A DNA stretch of 64,000 nt from Desulfomicrobium baculatum DSM 4028 (GCF_000023225.1 NC_013173.1:2668501-2732500); one strand, 5' to 3'; counted from the first letter of the stretch, positions 52,045 through 61,549 are shown. Translations and numbers: made by a program. The notes: generated by a model from the sequence alone, not told the origin.

Positions 52045-52314
52045 CTACCATCTGGGCCGGCGTTCACGCTCGGGACGGGGACGGGCTTCGTTGACCTTCA
52101 GGGAACGTCCGCCGTAATCGGCGCCGTCCAGGGCGGCGATGGCTTCTTCAGCGCCGCTCTCCATTTCCACAAAACCAAATCCGCGGGCTCTGCCTGTCTC
52201 ACGGTCGGAAATGAGTTTTACGTTTGCAACCTGGCCGTATGTTGCGAACAGCGTTTCCACGTCCTGCTCGGTGGCACTCCAGGGCAGGTTTCCGACATAA
52301 ATGTTCTTCGACAT
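52045..52314 (-). CDS. RRM-type RNA-binding protein
   Basis: 89 residues: RNP2 IYVGNLP near the start, RNP1 RGFGFVEM in the middle, and an Arg/Pro-rich tail (RPRPERERRPRW). Single RRM proteins of this type are widespread in sulfate reducers and cyanobacteria, often cold- or stress-induced, and bind RNA or chaperone it. ATG 52314 has AGGAGA ten bases upstream. The leader (52315-52500) is long, as is common for cold-shock-type genes. Confidence 0.93.
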   Translation of the reverse strand: MSKNIYVGNLPWSATEQDVETLFATYGQVANVKLISDRETGRARGFGFVEMESGAEEAIAALDGADYGGRSLKVNEARPRPERERRPRW

Positions 52315-52586
52315 GATGCACTTGTCTCCTGTAAAAAAACTGAAAAATCCAGGTTGAGTCTCCCATCGGATCTGTCGCGCCTTTGGGCCAAAACCCTTCC
52401 CGTCTCCTCGTACCACGCACCAACCGGAATGGTTGATACATGGCTATGGAAAATACGTATTTTAAAAAAAAGAGGCAAGAGTTTATTTAAATAGTTTCCT
52501 TGGAAATGACGTCTTTTTTCGTTCTTTTCAAGCGCGCCCGATTCCGGCATTTCCCCGGGAGCATTCTTCTTTTCCGCATTGAAAAA

Positions 52587-52605
52587 ATTAACGATTTTCA
52601 TTATC
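52587..52605. promoter_or_regulatory. Possible Fur box before the glycyl radical activase
   Basis: ATTAACGATTTTCATTATC matches the 19-bp Fur consensus at 14 positions, with the CATTATC half complete. It ends eight bases before the activase ATG, where it would block ribosome or polymerase access. The region is A+T-rich, so chance matches are possible. Confidence 0.35.
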
Positions 52606-52613
52606 AATTACCA

Positions 52614-53534
52614 ATGCCGACCAACTCTTCCCCTTCCGGCGTCATCTTCGCCATCAAGCGCTACGCCCTGCACGATGGGCCGGACCTGCGCGTGACCGTG
52701 TTCCTGAAGGGCTGCCCCCTGTCCTGCCTGTGGTGTCACAACCCCGAAGGCATTGCGGCGCCCCCCGGCATGCTCACCGTGCCGGACAAATGCGTCGGCT
52801 GCGGAGAATGCGTGGAAGCCTGCCCCCAAGGGGCTTTGAGCCCCGGCCCGGATGGCATGCTCAGAAACCAGGACGCCTGCACCGCTTGCGGCGTCTGCGC
52901 CGAAGTATGCCCGGCCTTGGCGCATGAAGCCGTAGGCAGAAAATGGACCGTACTCGAAGTCATGGCCGAGATCGAAAAAGAAACGCCCTTTTTCGCCGGA
53001 AATCAGGGAGGGGTGACGTTTTCCGGCGGAGAACCCCTGGCCCAGCCCGATTTTCTTGAAGCGCTGCTTGTGGCCTGCAAAGACTTGGACCTGCACCGCG
53101 CCGTGGACACCAGCGGTTTTGCCAGCGCCGCGACCATCTCGCGCATTGCGCGGCACACGGACCTTTTTCTCTTCGACCTGAAACACATGGACCCCATCGC
53201 GCATCGCCGCCTGACCGGGGTGGACAACGCCCTGATCCTGTCCAACCTGCGTCTGCTGGCGCGGTCCGGAGCACAGGTCGCGCTCAGGCTTCCGCTCATT
53301 CCGGGCATGAACGACGACGAAGAGAACATCCGCCGCACCGGCCTTTTGGCCTCTTCCCTGCCGGGCATCCGCAGTATCGACGTGCTCCCCTACCATGCCT
53401 CGGCCCGTGGGAAATACGCCAAGCTCGGCCAGCCCTATCCCGGAGAATCCATAAAACAGAACGATCCGGGCAACGTGGACCGGGCCGTGGACATTTTGCA
53501 GCAATGCGGGCTTGAAGTCCGCATCGGAGGATAG
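52614..53534 (+). CDS. Glycyl radical enzyme activase (radical SAM)
   Basis: 306 residues. Radical-SAM motif C34PLSC38LWC41 followed by HNPEG, then an inserted two-cluster ferredoxin (CVGCGECVEACP, CTACGVCAEVCP), and the activase core GGVTFSGGEPL and DLFLFDLKHMD. It makes the glycyl radical on the enzyme encoded one base downstream. ATG 52614 fits the family start, but no Shine-Dalgarno is visible; a TTG at 52500 would add 38 residues. Confidence 0.93.
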   Translation: MPTNSSPSGVIFAIKRYALHDGPDLRVTVFLKGCPLSCLWCHNPEGIAAPPGMLTVPDKCVGCGECVEACPQGALSPGPDGMLRNQDACTACGVCAEVCPALAHEAVGRKWTVLEVMAEIEKETPFFAGNQGGVTFSGGEPLAQPDFLEALLVACKDLDLHRAVDTSGFASAATISRIARHTDLFLFDLKHMDPIAHRRLTGVDNALILSNLRLLARSGAQVALRLPLIPGMNDDEENIRRTGLLASSLPGIRSIDVLPYHASARGKYAKLGQPYPGESIKQNDPGNVDRAVDILQQCGLEVRIGG

Positions 53535-55895
53535 ATGAACCAGAGAATTGAGCGCTTGCGTGAAGAAAGTTTCGCCGCTACGCCGTCCATCTCCATCGAG
53601 CGCGCCCTGCTCGAAACCGCGTTCTACCGCGAACACTACGGCAAACACTCCCTGCCCGTGCTGCGCGCCCTGGTCTTCAAAGACCTGTGCGAAAAAAAGA
53701 CCATCTACCTTGGCGACGGCGAACTCATCGTCGGCGAGCGCGGCCCCCGGCCCAAATGCGTGCCGACCTTTCCGGAACTGACCTGTCACTCCGCGGAAGA
53801 CCTGCGCGTGCTGGCCACCCGCCCCATGACGAGCTACCATGTGTCGGAGAACGATATCGCGACCTACGAACGCGAGGTCATCCCCTACTGGACGGGCCGC
53901 TCCATGCGCGAGCGCGTCTTTTCCCGGATTCCGGACGAATGGAGAACCGCCTATGAGGCCGGGCTCTTCACCGAATTCATGGAGCAGCGCGCGCCGGGCC
54001 ACACCGCCCTCGACGGCACGATCTACGAAATGGGCCTGCTCGATTTCAAGCAGCGCATCGCCGAGCGTCTGACCCGCCTCGATTATTTAAGCGACCCCCT
54101 GGCCTCGGACCGGGCCGAACAGCTTCGCGCCATGGATATCGCCTGCGACGCGGCGGTCATCTTCGCCAACCGTCATGCCGACCTGGCCTGGGAACTGGCC
54201 AAGACCGAAGCGGATCCGGCACGCAAGGCCGAGCTGACCCGCATCGCCGAAGTCTGTCGGCACGTACCGGCCCATGCACCGCGCGACTTCTGGGAAGCCC
54301 TGCAAATGTACTGGTTCGTGCACCTGGGCACCATCACGGAGCTGAACGGCTGGGACGCCATGACTCCCGGGCACCTCGACCAGCACCTTGCCCCGTTCTA
54401 CGCGCAGGGGCTGGCCGACGGCACCCTGACCCGCGAAGCCGCCAAGGAACTGCTCTGCTGCCTCTGGATCAAGGTCAACAACCATCCCGCCCCGCCCAAG
54501 GTCGGGGTCACGGCCAAGGAAAGCGGCACCTACAACGATTTCACCAACATCAATCTCGGGGGCCTCAGGCGCGACGGCTCCGACGGGGTCAGCGAACTGT
54601 CCTACCTCATCCTCGAAGTGGTCGATGAACTCAGGCTCCTGCAACCGCAGACCAGCGTGCACATCAGCCAGAAGACCCCGGACCGCTTCCTGAAAGCCGC
54701 CGCCCAAGTCATCAGAAACGGCTACGGCTACCCCTCGATCTTCAACACCGACGCCGTTGTCATGGAGCAGATGCGTGTGGGCAAGACCGTGGAGGACGCC
54801 CGCGAGGGCGGCTGCTCCGGCTGCATCGAAACCGGGGCCTTCGGCAAGGAAGCCTACATCCTGACCGGCTACCTGAACGTGCCCAAAATTCTGGAACTGG
54901 CCTTGAACAACGGCCGCGACCAACTGACCGGCAAACAGGTCGGCCCCCGGACCGGCGAGCCCGAAAGCTTCGCCACCTTCGACGACCTCTATGCCGCCTT
55001 CACCCGTCAGCTCGACTGGGTGGTGGACCTCAAGATCCGCGTCAACAACTACATCGAGCGCATGTACGCCGCCCACTCCCCCGCGCCCTTCCTATCCACC
55101 GTCATCCATGACTGCATCGAAAAAGGGCTCGACTACTACAACGGCGGACCGCGCTACAACACCAACTACATCCAGTGCTGCGGCATCGGCACGGTCACGG
55201 ACAGCCTCTCGGCCATCAAGACCCATGTCTTTGACGCCGGCTCCGTGTCCATAGGCCAGCTCGCAAGCGCCCTGCGCGCCAATTTCCACGCCTCCGAAGC
55301 CCTGCGTCTGAAGCTCTGGAACAAGACCCCCTTCTTCGGCAACGACGACGACCGCGCCGACGACATCATGCGCCGCGTCTACGACTCGCTCTTCGCCGCC
55401 ATCGACGGACGTCCCAACACCAAGGGCACAGGCTACCACCTGAATATGCTCTCCACCACCTGCCACGTCTACTTCGGCAAGATGCTCGGCGCCTCGGCCA
55501 ACGGCCGCCTGGCCCACCTGCCCGAATCCGACGGCACCTCGCCCTCCCACGGCGCGGACAGAAACGGCCCCACCGCCGTGGTCAAGTCCCTGTCCAAAAT
55601 GGACCAGATCAAGTCCGGCGGCACCCTCCTCAACCAGCGCTTCCTGCCCGGAGTGCTCAAATCCGATCAGGACCTGGACAAACTCGCGCAGCTGGTTCGC
55701 ACCTATTTCCGCCTCGGCGGCCACCACATCCAGTTCAACGTCGTGGACACCGCCACCCTGCGCGAGGCCCAGGCCAACCCCGCCGAACACCGCAACCTGC
55801 TGGTGCGCGTAGCCGGATACAGCGACTACTTCGTCGACCTGGACCTCGACCACCAAGAAGAAATCATCCGCCGCACTGAACAGGAAATGGCGTAA
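53535..55895 (+). CDS. Glycyl radical enzyme, trans-4-hydroxyproline dehydratase (HypD)-like
   Basis: 786 residues, full-length PFL-superfamily enzyme. Active-site Cys430 with Glu432 in GCSGCIETGAFGKEAY, and the glycyl radical site RVAGYSD (Gly761) near the C-terminus. The N-terminus (LREESFAATPSISIERALL, TEFMEQRAPGHT) and the SGCxETG loop resemble HypD more than CutC, glycerol dehydratase or isethionate lyase, which carry other loops. HypD dehydrates hydroxyproline to pyrroline-5-carboxylate. No proC is adjacent, so the substrate should be treated as open. Start is directly after the activase stop. Confidence 0.85.
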   Translation: MNQRIERLREESFAATPSISIERALLETAFYREHYGKHSLPVLRALVFKDLCEKKTIYLGDGELIVGERGPRPKCVPTFPELTCHSAEDLRVLATRPMTSYHVSENDIATYEREVIPYWTGRSMRERVFSRIPDEWRTAYEAGLFTEFMEQRAPGHTALDGTIYEMGLLDFKQRIAERLTRLDYLSDPLASDRAEQLRAMDIACDAAVIFANRHADLAWELAKTEADPARKAELTRIAEVCRHVPAHAPRDFWEALQMYWFVHLGTITELNGWDAMTPGHLDQHLAPFYAQGLADGTLTREAAKELLCCLWIKVNNHPAPPKVGVTAKESGTYNDFTNINLGGLRRDGSDGVSELSYLILEVVDELRLLQPQTSVHISQKTPDRFLKAAAQVIRNGYGYPSIFNTDAVVMEQMRVGKTVEDAREGGCSGCIETGAFGKEAYILTGYLNVPKILELALNNGRDQLTGKQVGPRTGEPESFATFDDLYAAFTRQLDWVVDLKIRVNNYIERMYAAHSPAPFLSTVIHDCIEKGLDYYNGGPRYNTNYIQCCGIGTVTDSLSAIKTHVFDAGSVSIGQLASALRANFHASEALRLKLWNKTPFFGNDDDRADDIMRRVYDSLFAAIDGRPNTKGTGYHLNMLSTTCHVYFGKMLGASANGRLAHLPESDGTSPSHGADRNGPTAVVKSLSKMDQIKSGGTLLNQRFLPGVLKSDQDLDKLAQLVRTYFRLGGHHIQFNVVDTATLREAQANPAEHRNLLVRVAGYSDYFVDLDLDHQEEIIRRTEQEMA

Positions 55896-55951
55896 GATGC
55901 CTCCGGCGGGCAGGGGACGCGTCCCCTGCACCCCTTACACGTCCATCTTCC

Positions 55952-56217
55952 CTACCATCCTTCCGCACCACCTCAAGCGTGTCGGCGTGGTTCGGGCGAG
56001 GGCTGTCGGCTGTTTGACTGAGCCGGGCATCGTTTGCTTCCCGGCCGTCCCCCGCACGAAGCGCAAAAGATGTTCAAAGCTCAAGGCAGGGAAGCATTAC
56101 GAGGCCAGCGAAGGAGTTCCGGCAGACCTTGACCGGACCACGCAGGCGCGCGCCCCACGCACATGAAGAGGCAACCACCCCGCCCTTCGGGCACCCCTCC
56201 TTGGCAGGAGGGGAGTC
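55952..56217. repeat. Intergenic repeat, copy 1
   Basis: 266 bp, strongly similar to copy 2 at a 297-bp distance. It ends in a hairpin, CCCCTCC/GGAGGGG around TTGGCA (about 56193-56214). Shared blocks include GTGGTTCGGGCGAGGGCTGT and AAGCATTACGAGGCCAGCGA. Confidence 0.9.
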
Positions 56218-56247
56218 GGTGCAACTCTGTCAGATATTGATACTTCT

Positions 56248-56515
56248 CTACCATCCTTCCGCATCGCCTCAAGCGCGGCGGCGTGGTTCGGGCGAGGGCT
56301 GTCGGCTGTCTGACTGAGCCGGGCATCGTTTGTTTCCCGGCCGTTGGCCGTACAAAGCGCAAATGAATGCCCGAGCCTCAAGGCCGGGAAGCATTACGAG
56401 GCCAGCGAAGGAGTTCCGGCAGACCTTGCTCGGACCACGCCGACACGCGCGCCCCACGCACATGAAAAGGCAACCACCCCGCCCTTCGGGCACCCCTCCT
56501 TGGCAGGAGGGGAGT
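56248..56515. repeat. Intergenic repeat, copy 2
   Basis: 268 bp. It differs from copy 1 by scattered substitutions and small indels (for example around the central CCGTTGGCC segment) but keeps the terminal CCCCTCC/GGAGGGG hairpin. Divergence between copies shows the duplication is not recent or has been under little constraint. Confidence 0.9.
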
Positions 56516-56720
56516 TGGAGCGGCTATTGGCGGACCTTGATGGGTACGTCTCCAAAAACCGCACACCCACATGCGCCACCACACCCATTCCGCTCAGCGA
56601 ACCAACCATTCCGATTTCGACAGCCTCCTTGCATTTTCCGGCTTTTTGGCCCATGCCAAGGACGATTTTCCGCCATAGTGGCCAAACCCGTTTTTTCCCA
56701 TCCATCATCAAGGAGGCTCC

Positions 56721-57461
56721 ATGAAACGCATCCTGCTTTTCGCCGTTTTAGCCCTGGCCCTGTGCGCGACCACCGCTTCAGCCAAAAAGCTGATCGTGGC
56801 CACGGACACCAATTTTCCGCCGTTTGAATTCAAGGACCCCGAAAGCGGCAAACACACCGGCTTCGACGTGGAACTCTGGGACGCCATCGCCAAGGAAATC
56901 GGCGCGGAATACGACCTGCAGCCCATGGACTTCAACGGCATCATCCCCGGCCTGCAGTCCGGCCAGATTGACGTCGGTATTGCCGGCATCACCATCAAGC
57001 CCGAACGCGCCGAAGTGGTCGACTTCTCCGACCCCTACTACAATGCCGGCCTCCTGATCCTGGTCAAGGCCGACAACGCCGAGATCACCGACGTCAAAAG
57101 CCTGGCCGGAAAGATCGTGGCCACCAAGCTCGGCACCACCAGCGAAGATTTCGCCAAGAAGGAAGCCGGAGCCAAGGAAGTCAAGCTCTTCCCCAACAAT
57201 GACGCCATGTTCATGGAACTCATGGCCGGCGGCGCCGATGCGGTCATCTTCGACTCCCCGGTAATATCCGAATTCGTGCGCACCGTCGGCAAGGAACAGA
57301 CCAAGATCGTCGGCCCCCTGTACATGGGCCAGTCCTACGGCATCGGCTTCCCCAAGGGCAGCGACCTGGTCGCCAAAGTCAACGAAGCCCTCAAGAAGCT
57401 TAAAGACAGCGGCGCCTACCGTGAACTGTACATCAAGTGGTTCGGCACCGAGCCCAAGTAA
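56721..57461 (+). CDS. glnH: Amino-acid ABC transporter substrate-binding protein (glutamine type)
   Basis: 246 residues, signal peptide LLFAVLALALCATTASA, then KKLIVATDTNFPPFEFKD, GFDVELWDAIAKEIG, GIAGITIKPERAEVVDFSDP: the SBP_bac_3 family close to GlnH. The Arg in PERAEVVDFSDPYY and the Asp near residue 175 form the amino-acid pocket. AAGGAGG precedes the ATG. A hairpin between this gene and the permease probably gives more binding protein than transporter. Confidence 0.9.
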   Translation: MKRILLFAVLALALCATTASAKKLIVATDTNFPPFEFKDPESGKHTGFDVELWDAIAKEIGAEYDLQPMDFNGIIPGLQSGQIDVGIAGITIKPERAEVVDFSDPYYNAGLLILVKADNAEITDVKSLAGKIVATKLGTTSEDFAKKEAGAKEVKLFPNNDAMFMELMAGGADAVIFDSPVISEFVRTVGKEQTKIVGPLYMGQSYGIGFPKGSDLVAKVNEALKKLKDSGAYRELYIKWFGTEPK

Positions 57462-57480
57462 TTCCGCTTAAACCATCCCT

Positions 57481-57503
57481 GGAGGCAGGACATTCCTGCC
57501 TCC
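57481..57503 (+). promoter_or_regulatory. Intercistronic hairpin between glnH and glnP
   Basis: Perfect 9-bp stem GGAGGCAGG (57481-57489) / CCTGCCTCC (57495-57503), loop ACATT, followed by a weak T tract (ATTTCG). It could be a partial terminator or a 3' stabiliser of the glnH message. It also hides the nearest GGAGG. Confidence 0.7.
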
Positions 57504-57517
57504 ATTTCGAGACACCC

Positions 57518-58198
57518 ATGGCCTTTCAATTCGAACCAAGCGTCGTTGTCGACACCTTGCCCATGCTCATGCGCGGAGTCTGGTACACGATCTACCTGAC
57601 CGTCGGCGGCCTTTTTTTCGGCTTTCTGCTCGGCGTGGCCACTGGGCTCATGAAGCTGGCCCGCCCCTTTCTCGTACGCAAACTGGCCGACCTCTACGTG
57701 GAGCTCGTTCGCGGCACGCCCATGCTGGTACAGGCCATGTTCCTCTACTACGGCGTGCCCATGGCCGTGGGGCTGCGCATCCCTCCGCTCATCGCCGGAG
57801 TCATCGTCATCGCCATCAACTCCGGAGCCTACATCGCCGAGATCGTGCGCGGAGCCATCCAGTCCATCAATGTCGGCCAGACCGAGGCAGGACGCTCCAT
57901 CGGCCTGACCCGGGCCCAGACCATGCGCTACATCATCTGGCCGCAGGCCTTCAAACGCATGATCCCGCCGCTGGGCAACCAGTTCATCATCAGCCTCAAA
58001 GACACCTCATTGCTCATGGTCATCGGCGTGGGCGAACTGCTGCGCACCGGCCAGGAGATCGTGGCCGTCAATTTCCGGGCGTTCGAGGTCTACATGGCCG
58101 TGGCCATGGTCTATCTGGTCATGACCATGAGCATCGCCAAGGCTCTGAAAATTCTCGAAACCAGACTGATTAACAAGACCAGCGGAAAAAGCGCATGA
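57518..58198 (+). CDS. glnP: Amino-acid ABC transporter permease
   Basis: 226 residues with five transmembrane segments, typical HisM/GlnP pattern: [29 protein letters not shown], and the EAA loop [23 protein letters not shown] 57518 has only a weak ribosome-binding site. Its stop overlaps the glnQ start (ATGA). Homodimer likely because only one permease is encoded. Confidence 0.92.
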   Translation: MAFQFEPSVVVDTLPMLMRGVWYTIYLTVGGLFFGFLLGVATGLMKLARPFLVRKLADLYVELVRGTPMLVQAMFLYYGVPMAVGLRIPPLIAGVIVIAINSGAYIAEIVRGAIQSINVGQTEAGRSIGLTRAQTMRYIIWPQAFKRMIPPLGNQFIISLKDTSLLMVIGVGELLRTGQEIVAVNFRAFEVYMAVAMVYLVMTMSIAKALKILETRLINKTSGKSA

Positions 58199-58935
58199 TT
58201 GAAATAAAGAACCTGCACAAGAAGTTCGGGGAGCTGGAAGTTTTGAAGGGGGTCAACCTGACCGTGGCCTCGGGAGAGGTGGTCTGCATCATCGGGCCGT
58301 CCGGCTCGGGCAAGTCCACGGTGCTGCGCTGCATCAACCGGCTCGAAACGCCGACCTCCGGCACCGTGATTGTCGACGGACACGACATCATGAACCCGCG
58401 CACGGACATCAATTACGTACGCACCGAGGCGGGCATGGTCTTTCAGCAGTTCAATCTTTTTCCGCACATGAGCGTGCTCGACAACGTGATCCTCGGCCCG
58501 GTCAAAGTCCGCAAGATGCCCCGCGCCGAAGCCGAGCACCTCGGTTACGACCTGCTGGCCAAAGTCGGCCTTGGTTCCAAGGCCCAGGCTTATCCGGAAC
58601 AGCTCTCAGGCGGGCAGAAGCAGCGCGTGGCCATTGCCCGCGCCCTGGCTCTGCAACCCAAGGTCATCCTCTTCGACGAGCCAACCTCGGCCCTGGACCC
58701 GGAACTGGTCGGAGAAGTGCTTGAAGTCATGAAGAAGCTGGCGGCGGAAGGCATGACCATGATCGTGGTCACGCACGAAATGGGCTTTGCCCGCGAAGTG
58801 GCGGACCGGGTCATCTTTATCGATGAGGGGGTGATTCAGGAAGCAAACAGCCCGCAGGAATTTTTCAGCAACCCCAAAAACCCCCGCCTGCGGGACTTTC
58901 TGGGCAAGATCGTCGGTACCTGTCAGGAAATGTAA
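58195..58935 (+). CDS. glnQ: Amino-acid ABC transporter ATPase
   Basis: 246 residues with Walker [11 protein letters not shown]-loop [12 protein letters not shown], signature [15 protein letters not shown], Walker [16 protein letters not shown] and H-loop VTHEM. Matches GlnQ/HisP. Energises uptake through glnP; last gene of the glnHPQ operon. Confidence 0.95.
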   Translation: MIEIKNLHKKFGELEVLKGVNLTVASGEVVCIIGPSGSGKSTVLRCINRLETPTSGTVIVDGHDIMNPRTDINYVRTEAGMVFQQFNLFPHMSVLDNVILGPVKVRKMPRAEAEHLGYDLLAKVGLGSKAQAYPEQLSGGQKQRVAIARALALQPKVILFDEPTSALDPELVGEVLEVMKKLAAEGMTMIVVTHEMGFAREVADRVIFIDEGVIQEANSPQEFFSNPKNPRLRDFLGKIVGTCQEM

Positions 58936-58947
58936 ACGGTCGAACCG

Positions 58948-59679
58948 TTACAGCCTCATTTTCTCTTCCGCGCCTTCCGCCTCCACGCGTCCCACCAACT
59001 GCGCGAACACGCTCGGCACCGGAGCGTCAAGCGTCATGCTCCGGCCCGAAAAGGGATGGGCAAAAGTGATGGAACGCGCGTGCAGCGCCAAACGGGAAAA
59101 GGTGTCGCCTTTGACCCCGTATTTCTTGTCCCCGGCGATAGGATGCCCCGCATCCGCCATCTGCACGCGAATCTGATGCTTGCGCCCGGTCAGCAGCGTC
59201 ACATCCAGAAGCGAATATCCTCCCCTCTCCTTGAGCACGGTCCAGGCCGTCCGGGCCAGTTTGCCCAGGGCCGCGTCGCGCGTGGCATAGACCTTGTGCA
59301 CCCCGCTCTCGACCAGATGGGAGCTCAGCATGCCCGAGGCCTTGCCCATCTGCCCGTGTACCACCGCGGCATATATCTTGGTGGTATCTTCCCACTGGTC
59401 CTGCAGGGTGCGCTTGGCAACCTCGGTCTTGGCGAAGAGCACGATCCCGGAAGTTTCGCGGTCCAGACGATGAACAATGAAAATCCTGTACCGGGACTTG
59501 GCATTGCCTTTGCGCACGTAGTCGGTCAGGGCGTAATAGGCCGTGCGCGTCTTTTCCGTTTCCGTGGCCATGGTCAGCATCCCGGCGGGCTTGTTTACGA
59601 CGATAATATCCCGGTCTTCGTAAATGATGACCAGACCGGGCGGCAGGTGACGGGAGCCTGGACGCAGAGAGGCGTGCAT
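58948..59679 (-). CDS. RluA-family pseudouridine synthase
   Basis: 243 residues. DIIVVNKPAGMLTM, then the catalytic HRLDRETSG (Asp near residue 73) and GRKHQIRVQMADAGHPIAGD. It isomerises uridine in rRNA or tRNA; target position cannot be assigned. No S4 domain, so it is the short RluA/RluE-like type. AAGGA precedes ATG 59679. Convergent with glnQ. Confidence 0.9.
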   Translation of the reverse strand: MHASLRPGSRHLPPGLVIIYEDRDIIVVNKPAGMLTMATETEKTRTAYYALTDYVRKGNAKSRYRIFIVHRLDRETSGIVLFAKTEVAKRTLQDQWEDTTKIYAAVVHGQMGKASGMLSSHLVESGVHKVYATRDAALGKLARTAWTVLKERGGYSLLDVTLLTGRKHQIRVQMADAGHPIAGDKKYGVKGDTFSRLALHARSITFAHPFSGRSMTLDAPVPSVFAQLVGRVEAEGAEEKMRL

Positions 59680-59756
59680 GATTTGTCCTTAAAAAAAGTT
59701 TGCGGATTTAAAAATTCAAAAAAAGCCCGCGTCATCGAATAGATGACCGAAAATCG

Positions 59757-60605
59757 TCAACTCTCCCGCACAAACCCCTTTGACTTGAGCTTGTCTGCGT
59801 ACTGGGAATGCAGGGGACGGATCAGGTTGAGTCTTTTTTCGGCCCGGGAGGCGAAAATATTGTCTCCGGCGGCCAGGACCACTCCGGTCTGGCCGTCCTG
59901 GGTCAGGTAGACGTCCGGGTCGGCATCGAGGACCAGGATGCGCAGGGCGTTCTCGAAAGGCAGGACCATGGGCCTGAAGGCGTGCAGGAAAGGACAGATG
60001 GGGGTCAGGGCGAAGACGTTGAGTTCCGGATAGATGAGCGGGCCGCCAGCGGAAATGGAATAGCCCGAGGAACCGGTCGGCGTGGCCACGATCATGCCGT
60101 CGGCCCGCACCGTGCCCAGGTGGTCGGTGCCGTACCACATGTCGAGCCGGATCATGCGCGCCAGGCTCCCGCAACTGATGACCAGATCATTGATGGCATA
60201 GCCCCGGTAATACTCCTGACCGCGCCGGAGCACGTGAAAACTGATGACCAGCCGCCGGGACATGTCGTATTCCCCGCGCAGAATGAGCGTCAGGGTTTCC
60301 CGCCAGTCCGTGGGAGAGAGTTCCGTCAGAAATCCCACCTTGCCGAGATTGAGTCCCAGAATGGGAATACCCAGATCCTGCACGGCCCTGGCCACGGCGA
60401 GCAGGGTCCCATCGCCTCCCAGGGTCAGGATCATGTCCGCACTCCCCCAGGTCGAGACGCAGTGCACCTTCTCCTTGGAGGACACGACAATCCGTGCCGT
60501 GCGGCCCTCACCCACGAGCCAGCGCCGGATTTGCTGGGCCATGTTGGCCGCCAGTTCATTTTCGACGTTATGGACGATGACTATGTTGCTAATGATTTTT
60601 CCCAT
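59757..60605 (-). CDS. nadK: NAD kinase
   Basis: 282 residues. GGDGTLL near residue 64, GLNLGKVGFL, and the second motif TPTGSSGYSISAGGP. It phosphorylates NAD to NADP with ATP or polyphosphate. ATG 60605 gives the usual length; an upstream ATG at 60674 would add 23 residues with no better ribosome-binding site. The 3' end lies 77 bp from the pseudouridine synthase. Confidence 0.93.
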   Translation of the reverse strand: MGKIISNIVIVHNVENELAANMAQQIRRWLVGEGRTARIVVSSKEKVHCVSTWGSADMILTLGGDGTLLAVARAVQDLGIPILGLNLGKVGFLTELSPTDWRETLTLILRGEYDMSRRLVISFHVLRRGQEYYRGYAINDLVISCGSLARMIRLDMWYGTDHLGTVRADGMIVATPTGSSGYSISAGGPLIYPELNVFALTPICPFLHAFRPMVLPFENALRILVLDADPDVYLTQDGQTGVVLAAGDNIFASRAEKRLNLIRPLHSQYADKLKSKGFVRES

Positions 60606-60754
60606 TTGCGAGAGTGTAAGCAAAAGGTGCCGCGTATTCAAGGAGAGGAGCAATGTTCGCTGGAGCCGGGCCATGGGCGTGGGCGGAGTTTTTTCAAAAA
60701 AAAATTAAAGTTCGCGTATTACTGGCCGATAGGGTGAAATAAGAGGTATGCCCT

Positions 60755-61171
60755 GTGACAGTGAATCCCTTTCTCGTCAAAAGCGTGATGCGCACGTACG
60801 ACCAGCACCAAGAAGCCGGTCGGCGTATCGCCAGGTTCAAAAAATACATGGACCGCGGCGGGCAGCAGGATTCCGTTTCCATTTCCAAGGAAGCCAAAAG
60901 GCGCCAGTTGGTTGAAAAAGTCGCAGGCGAGATTGTGGACAACCTCATCGGCTCGGACACCGCAAACCCGGTAGTCCGTGAAATCAAGACGCAGATGGCC
61001 AAGGAATTCGGACAGGACGTGCTTTTCAGGTATCCATCCGACGGAAGCGGCCTTCAAATACTGAAAAAAACAGACCAGGGGGTCGCGGAATTGACCAACG
61101 GCGAAAAGGATGCTTTCATGCGCCGTTTGTGGGAAGTTGCCTTGACCCGGGTCAACGAAACAATGCTCTAG
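60755..61171 (+). CDS. Unrecognised FlgM-neighbour protein with a FlgM-like motif
   Basis: 138 residues, GTG start after AGAGGT. Charged, mostly helical. QQDSVSISKEAKR (about 37-49) resembles the conserved TDRISISDEAR of the FlgM encoded 75 nt downstream. The C-terminal half has no known motif. Position suggests a flagellar-regulation partner. It diverges from nadK. Confidence 0.65.
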   Translation: MTVNPFLVKSVMRTYDQHQEAGRRIARFKKYMDRGGQQDSVSISKEAKRRQLVEKVAGEIVDNLIGSDTANPVVREIKTQMAKEFGQDVLFRYPSDGSGLQILKKTDQGVAELTNGEKDAFMRRLWEVALTRVNETML

Positions 61172-61246
61172 GCTTTCCCCCGAGGCACATGCCTCCCGGA
61201 TGACGGAAAAAGCCAGTGCGGCCGGAATAACCGGCAGGAGCGAAAA

Positions 61247-61549
61247 ATGACGATCAACACCATCAAACCATTCAGCGGTTACGAGTCTACGCGACTGGAC
61301 CATCTGGAGCAGCAGCGCCAGGAACACCAGAAGCCCGTCGCCAATCAGGACAGCGGCACCGACCGTATCTCCATTTCCGATGAAGCGCGGCTCAAGATGA
61401 GCATGCTCAAGGCTGCCCAGGAAAACGACGGGGTAAGGGCCGACAAAGTCGCCGACGTAAAGGCCAGGATCGAGGCGGGAGAGTATGAGGCAAGCGGCAA
61501 GGACATCGCGGCCAGCCTGCTCAGGCAAGAACTGGATATCTGGGGCTGA
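61247..61549 (+). CDS. flgM: Anti-sigma-28 factor FlgM
   Basis: 100 residues. TDRISISDEARLK in the N-terminal half and the C-terminal sigma-binding helices VRADKVADVKARIEAGEYEA and SGKDIAASLLRQEL. It holds sigma-28 (FliA) until the hook is finished. GGAGCG precedes the ATG. It is at the end of a two-gene unit with a terminator after it. Confidence 0.92.
   Translation: MTINTIKPFSGYESTRLDHLEQQRQEHQKPVANQDSGTDRISISDEARLKMSMLKAAQENDGVRADKVADVKARIEAGEYEASGKDIAASLLRQELDIWG

Larger units (their letters stand above)
55896..56720. other. 825-bp intergenic region with tandem repeat, no gene recognised
   Basis: It begins with the palindrome CAGGGGACGCGTCCCCTG (55911-55928), possibly the end of the glycyl radical transcript. 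Two long copies of one element fill 55952-56515. About 200 bp of unique sequence follow before glnH. Open frames inside the repeat (both strands) have no recognisable protein features. Confidence 0.8.

Noticed and set aside
56081-56711. Open frames inside the tandem intergenic repeat
   Set aside because: Frames differ between the copies, composition is that of repetitive GC DNA, and no ribosome-binding site or domain is visible.
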